A DNA stretch of 24,772 bases. It comes from an uncultured Collinsella sp. Its GTDB lineage: Bacteria > Actinomycetota > Coriobacteriia > Coriobacteriales > Coriobacteriaceae. This document shows, in pieces, positions 22,907 to 24,772 of this stretch. The notes beneath the pieces are model-generated. The model did no database searches and was not told where the DNA came from. It was given only the letters and a program-made list of their open reading frames with translations. The position numbers and the translations under genes were made by a program. The stretch spans positions 1 through 24,772 of the forward strand of contig CATXID010000013.1 in the NCBI GenBank assembly GCA_958369225.1. Reading direction: 5' to 3'. How positions within the stretch are numbered: position 1 is the stretch's first letter; each line of letters begins with the position of its first letter.

Positions 22907-22926
22907 TGGTGGGCCGTCAGGGGGTC
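22907..22926 (-). pseudogene. Truncated tRNA-Lys 3' end
   Basis: Twenty nt are identical to the 3' end of both tRNA-Lys genes, including CCA; identity stops within the T stem. It is part of duplicated copy 1. Confidence 0.7.
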
Positions 22927-22999
22927 AGCCTGCTTCGCAGGCGGCCGCTTCGGCGCCAAGGCGCCTTGCGCGCTGCGCTGGTAAATGCTTACGCATTTC
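22927..22999. other. Chain of small hairpins between the duplicated copies
   Basis: Successive short inverted repeats: CCTGC-TTC-GCAGG, GGCGCC-AA-GGCGCC, GCGC-GCT-GCGC and AAATGC-TTAC-GCATTT. No coding potential is seen. Confidence 0.5.
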
Positions 23000-23105
23000 C
23001 TCAGCTCCGCGCCCTTTCGGGTTCGACCCCATGCGTGGTCAACAAAAAAGACGGCCAACTTACGCTGACCGTCTTAACATGCTTTGGTGGGCCGTCAGGG
23101 GGTCG
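23000..23105. repeat. Duplicated segment, copy 2 (reaches the intact tRNA-Lys)
   Basis: This is the 106-bp counterpart of 22826-22926. Its right end is the true 3' end of the tRNA-Lys gene at 23085-23160, so copy 2 is probably the parent. Confidence 0.8.
23044..23075 (-). terminator. Terminator of the tRNA transcript
   Basis: On the minus strand a stem with a 7-bp perfect base (AAGACGG/CCGTCTT) extended by three pairs is followed by TTTTTT, 10 nt past the tRNA-Lys 3' end. Confidence 0.8.
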
Positions 23106-23160
23106 AACCCTGGACCTTGGGATTAAGAGTCCCCTGCTCTACCAACTGAGCTAACGACCC
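23085..23160 (-). tRNA. tRNA-Lys (CTT), copy 1
   Basis: A 76-nt cloverleaf with encoded CCA: acceptor GGGTCGT/ACGGCCC with one G-U pair, anticodon loop CTCTTAA (anticodon CTT, reads AAG) and T loop TTCGAAC. It is identical to the copy at 23204-23279. Confidence 0.97.
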
Positions 23161-23164
23161 AAAG

Positions 23165-23190
23165 CTAAAGTCCGTTGTGGCGGACTTTAG
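23165..23190. other. Perfect hairpin between the two tRNA-Lys genes
   Basis: CTAAAGTCCG and CGGACTTTAG form a 10-bp perfect stem with a 6-nt loop, ending 4 nt before the 5' end of tRNA-Lys copy 1. It may guide processing of the tRNA precursor; there is no T tract of terminator length. Confidence 0.6.
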
Positions 23191-23203
23191 AGGAGATATC
23201 GTG

Positions 23204-23279
23204 TGGTGGGCCGTCAGGGGGTCGAACCCTGGACCTTGGGATTAAGAGTCCCCTGCTCTACCAACTGAGCTAACGACCC
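23204..23279 (-). tRNA. tRNA-Lys (CTT), copy 2
   Basis: A 76-nt cloverleaf with encoded CCA and anticodon CTT, sequence-identical to the copy at 23085-23160. GATATC occurs at both flanks (23195-23200 and 23279-23284). Confidence 0.97.
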
Positions 23280-23301
23280 GATATCAACACGAAGCAAGAA
23301 C

Positions 23302-23379
23302 TGGGGTGGGTAAAGGGACTCGAACCCTCGACCTACGGGACCACAACCCGTCGCTCTAGCCAACTGAGCTACACCCACC
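23302..23379 (-). tRNA. tRNA-His (GTG)
   Basis: A 78-nt gene with encoded CCA. The anticodon loop TTGTGGT gives GTG. The acceptor GTGGGTG/TACCCAC is preceded by an encoded G-1 opposite C73, the histidine-specific identity pair. It is the first gene of the His-Lys-Lys array. Confidence 0.97.
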
Positions 23380-23405
23380 GTGTCCTGTGCGCTTCGCGCT
23401 CGACT

Positions 23406-23434
23406 ATTATTGCAAGGAACGCCACGCGATGCAA
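23406..23434 (-). promoter_or_regulatory. Promoter of the tRNA array
   Basis: On the minus strand TTGCAT (23434-23429) and AATAAT (23411-23406) are 17 nt apart; transcription would start about 20 nt before tRNA-His. Confidence 0.55.
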
Positions 23435-23441
23435 GCCCCAA

Positions 23442-23460
23442 TTTTCAAGAATTTTGAAAA
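23442..23460. promoter_or_regulatory. AT-rich inverted repeat in the divergent spacer
   Basis: TTTTCAA-GAATT-TTGAAAA, perfect 7-bp arms, lies between the tRNA promoter and the aminotransferase gene. It is a possible operator; no clear promoter for the aminotransferase was found. Confidence 0.35.
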
Positions 23461-23544
23461 GACTTTTTCGAGCGCGTTTCGAGCAATTCCCACCGGTTTC
23501 ATAGGAGTAAACTTGCCCCACTGCAAATGCTCGAAAGGACCAGC

Positions 23545-24726
23545 ATGAAAGAACTCTCCAACCGTACGGCGACATTTACCGATTCTGTCATCCGCCGCAT
23601 GACGCGCATCTCCAATAAGTATGGCGCCGTCAACCTCTCGCAGGGCTTCCCCGACTTCGATCCCCCGGCGCAGCTGCTCGAGAGCCTCAGCGCCATCGCG
23701 ACCGACCCCAAGCCGCTCTATCACCAGTACTCCATCACTTGGGGTTCCCAGGCCATGCGCGAGGCGCTCGCGGCCAAGCAGGAGCACTTTATGGGCATGC
23801 CGATCAACCCCAACGAGAACATCGTGGTCACATGCGGCTCCACCGAGGCCATGATGGCCGCCATGATGACGGTCACAAACCCCGGAGACAAGGTCGTCAT
23901 CTTCTCGCCGTTCTACGAGAACTACGGTGCCGACACGATTCTCTCGGGCGCTGAGCCCATCTATGTGCCGCTCAACCCGCCCACATTCGACTTCGATCGC
24001 GAGGTCCTCGAGGCGGCCTTCCGCGACAACGATCCCAAGGCAATCGTCCTGTGCAACCCTTCCAACCCTTGCGGCAAGGTCTTCACGCGCGAGGAGCTCA
24101 CTTTTATTGCCGATCTGTGCAAAAAGTACGACGCCTACTGCATCACCGACGAGGTCTACGAGCACATCGTCTATGCGCCCCACGAGCATGTCTATATGGC
24201 CACGCTGCCCGGCATGTTCGAGCGCACCATCAGCTGCAGCTCGCTGTCCAAGACCTACTCCATCACCGGTTGGCGCCTGGGCTACACCATCGCCCCGGCC
24301 GAGATTACCGAGCGCATCAAGAAGGTCCACGACTTCCTCACGGTGGGCGCCGCCGCTCCCCTGCAGGAAGCCGTCGTCACCGCCCTCAACTTCGACGACA
24401 GCTATTACGAAGAGGTCCTCGACCTCTACACCGCCAAGCGCGACCTGTTCTGCCAAGGGCTCGACAGTATCGGTCTTGAGCATAACGTGCCGCAGGGCGC
24501 CTACTACGTCATGATGGACATCTCTGAGTTTGGCTACGACAGCGACCTCGACTTCTGCGAGGATCTCGCCTCCAAGGTTGGCGTGGGCGCCGTGCCGGGC
24601 TCAAGCTTCTTCCGTGAGCCCGTTAACCATCTGATTCGCTTCCACTTTGCCAAGCGAGACGAAACGCTCAACGCCGCGCTGGAGAACCTCAAGTCCCTGC
24701 GTGATAAAATCAAGCCGCGCGGGTAA
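23545..24726 (+). CDS. Class I/II pyridoxal-phosphate aminotransferase
   Basis: This 393-residue fold-type I aminotransferase shows NLSQGFPDFDPP (30-41), the turn NPSNPCGKV (171-179), TDEVYEHIVY (201-210), the PLP lysine in SSLSKTYSITGWRLGY (K236) and a C-terminal substrate-carboxylate arginine in NHLIRFHFAK. The N-terminal QGFPDFDPP and overall pattern resemble the kynurenine/methionine aminotransferase subgroup (YbdL-like) more than AspC, so transamination of methionine, aromatic or other neutral amino acids is plausible; substrate is not determinable. The start is ATG 23545 with AAGGA 5 nt upstream; an in-frame ATG at 23527 lacks this. It stands alone downstream of the tRNA array, with no terminator in the remaining 46 nt. 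Confidence 0.93.
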   Translation: MKELSNRTATFTDSVIRRMTRISNKYGAVNLSQGFPDFDPPAQLLESLSAIATDPKPLYHQYSITWGSQAMREALAAKQEHFMGMPINPNENIVVTCGSTEAMMAAMMTVTNPGDKVVIFSPFYENYGADTILSGAEPIYVPLNPPTFDFDREVLEAAFRDNDPKAIVLCNPSNPCGKVFTREELTFIADLCKKYDAYCITDEVYEHIVYAPHEHVYMATLPGMFERTISCSSLSKTYSITGWRLGYTIAPAEITERIKKVHDFLTVGAAAPLQEAVVTALNFDDSYYEEVLDLYTAKRDLFCQGLDSIGLEHNVPQGAYYVMMDISEFGYDSDLDFCEDLASKVGVGAVPGSSFFREPVNHLIRFHFAKRDETLNAALENLKSLRDKIKPRG

Positions 24727-24772
24727 GGACGGCCCGGCAACTAAAGCAACCAAAGAAGCCCCGCACCGCCCG

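Larger units (their letters stand above)
22826..22926. repeat. Duplicated segment, copy 1 (ends in a tRNA-Lys fragment)
   Basis: A 101-bp segment resembling 23000-23105: same start CTCAG(T/C)TCCGCGCCC, same GGGTTCGACCCCATG, a terminator hairpin of different sequence in the same place, then 31 identical bp (22896-22926 and 23075-23105) that run into the 3' end of tRNA-Lys. Confidence 0.8.

Noticed and set aside
22777..23058. Minus-strand open frame of 93 codons with a repeated GRTRKGAEL peptide
   Set aside because: The repeat follows from the duplicated DNA segments; the frame runs through two terminator hairpins and a tRNA fragment.

Overview
This is a GC-rich window (coding DNA with strong G/C third positions) whose gene content points to an anaerobic actinobacterium of the class Coriobacteriia, most likely Collinsella or a close relative. 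The clues are a sufCBDSU operon behind an Rrf2 regulator, a NifU-like/GGGtGRT gene pair typical of strict anaerobes, a sortase-type surface protein and a GH25 muramidase with cell-wall-binding repeats. The genus is an inference; no ribosomal RNA or other diagnostic marker is present.

Layout. 1-7563 is a cell-envelope region: a secreted GH25 muramidase running off the left edge (-), two GT2 glycosyltransferases in one operon (-), an acyltransferase-3 membrane protein (+), a polytopic membrane protein of unknown function (-) and a GlfT-like GT2 enzyme (+). 7591-9387 (-) is an AAA-ATPase-like/DUF1703 protein whose key motifs look degenerate. 9590-11248 (-) is a sortase-anchored surface protein with a lysozyme-like N-terminal domain. 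11386-17243 is the iron-sulfur module: a divergent Rrf2/IscR-type regulator (-) and sufC-sufB-sufD-sufS-sufU (+), tightly coupled and closed by a strong terminator. A 0.6 kb non-coding stretch and a REP-associated (Y1/HUH) transposase-like gene (-) follow.

19098-20855 holds a two-gene operon, a NifU-like protein with cysteine positions unlike IscU plus a GGGtGRT-family protein. Its function is not established and it is the best candidate here for an undescribed system. Next come a 67-nt nested inverted-repeat element, an orphan L-aspartate-oxidase-like flavoprotein, a duplicated region carrying a truncated tRNA-Lys 3' end, the tRNA array His-Lys-Lys (-), and a class I/II aminotransferase (+).

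How it fits together: two iron-sulfur assembly-type loci lie about 2 kb apart, a complete SUF machine and the NifU-like/GGGtGRT pair, and both look well expressed. The left third is surface-glycan synthesis and cell-wall remodelling. Regulatory palindromes sit at several promoters (6445-6489, 11839-11867, 11890-11913, 18927-18938, 20950-21030). They are seen directly in the sequence; the proteins that bind them are unknown.
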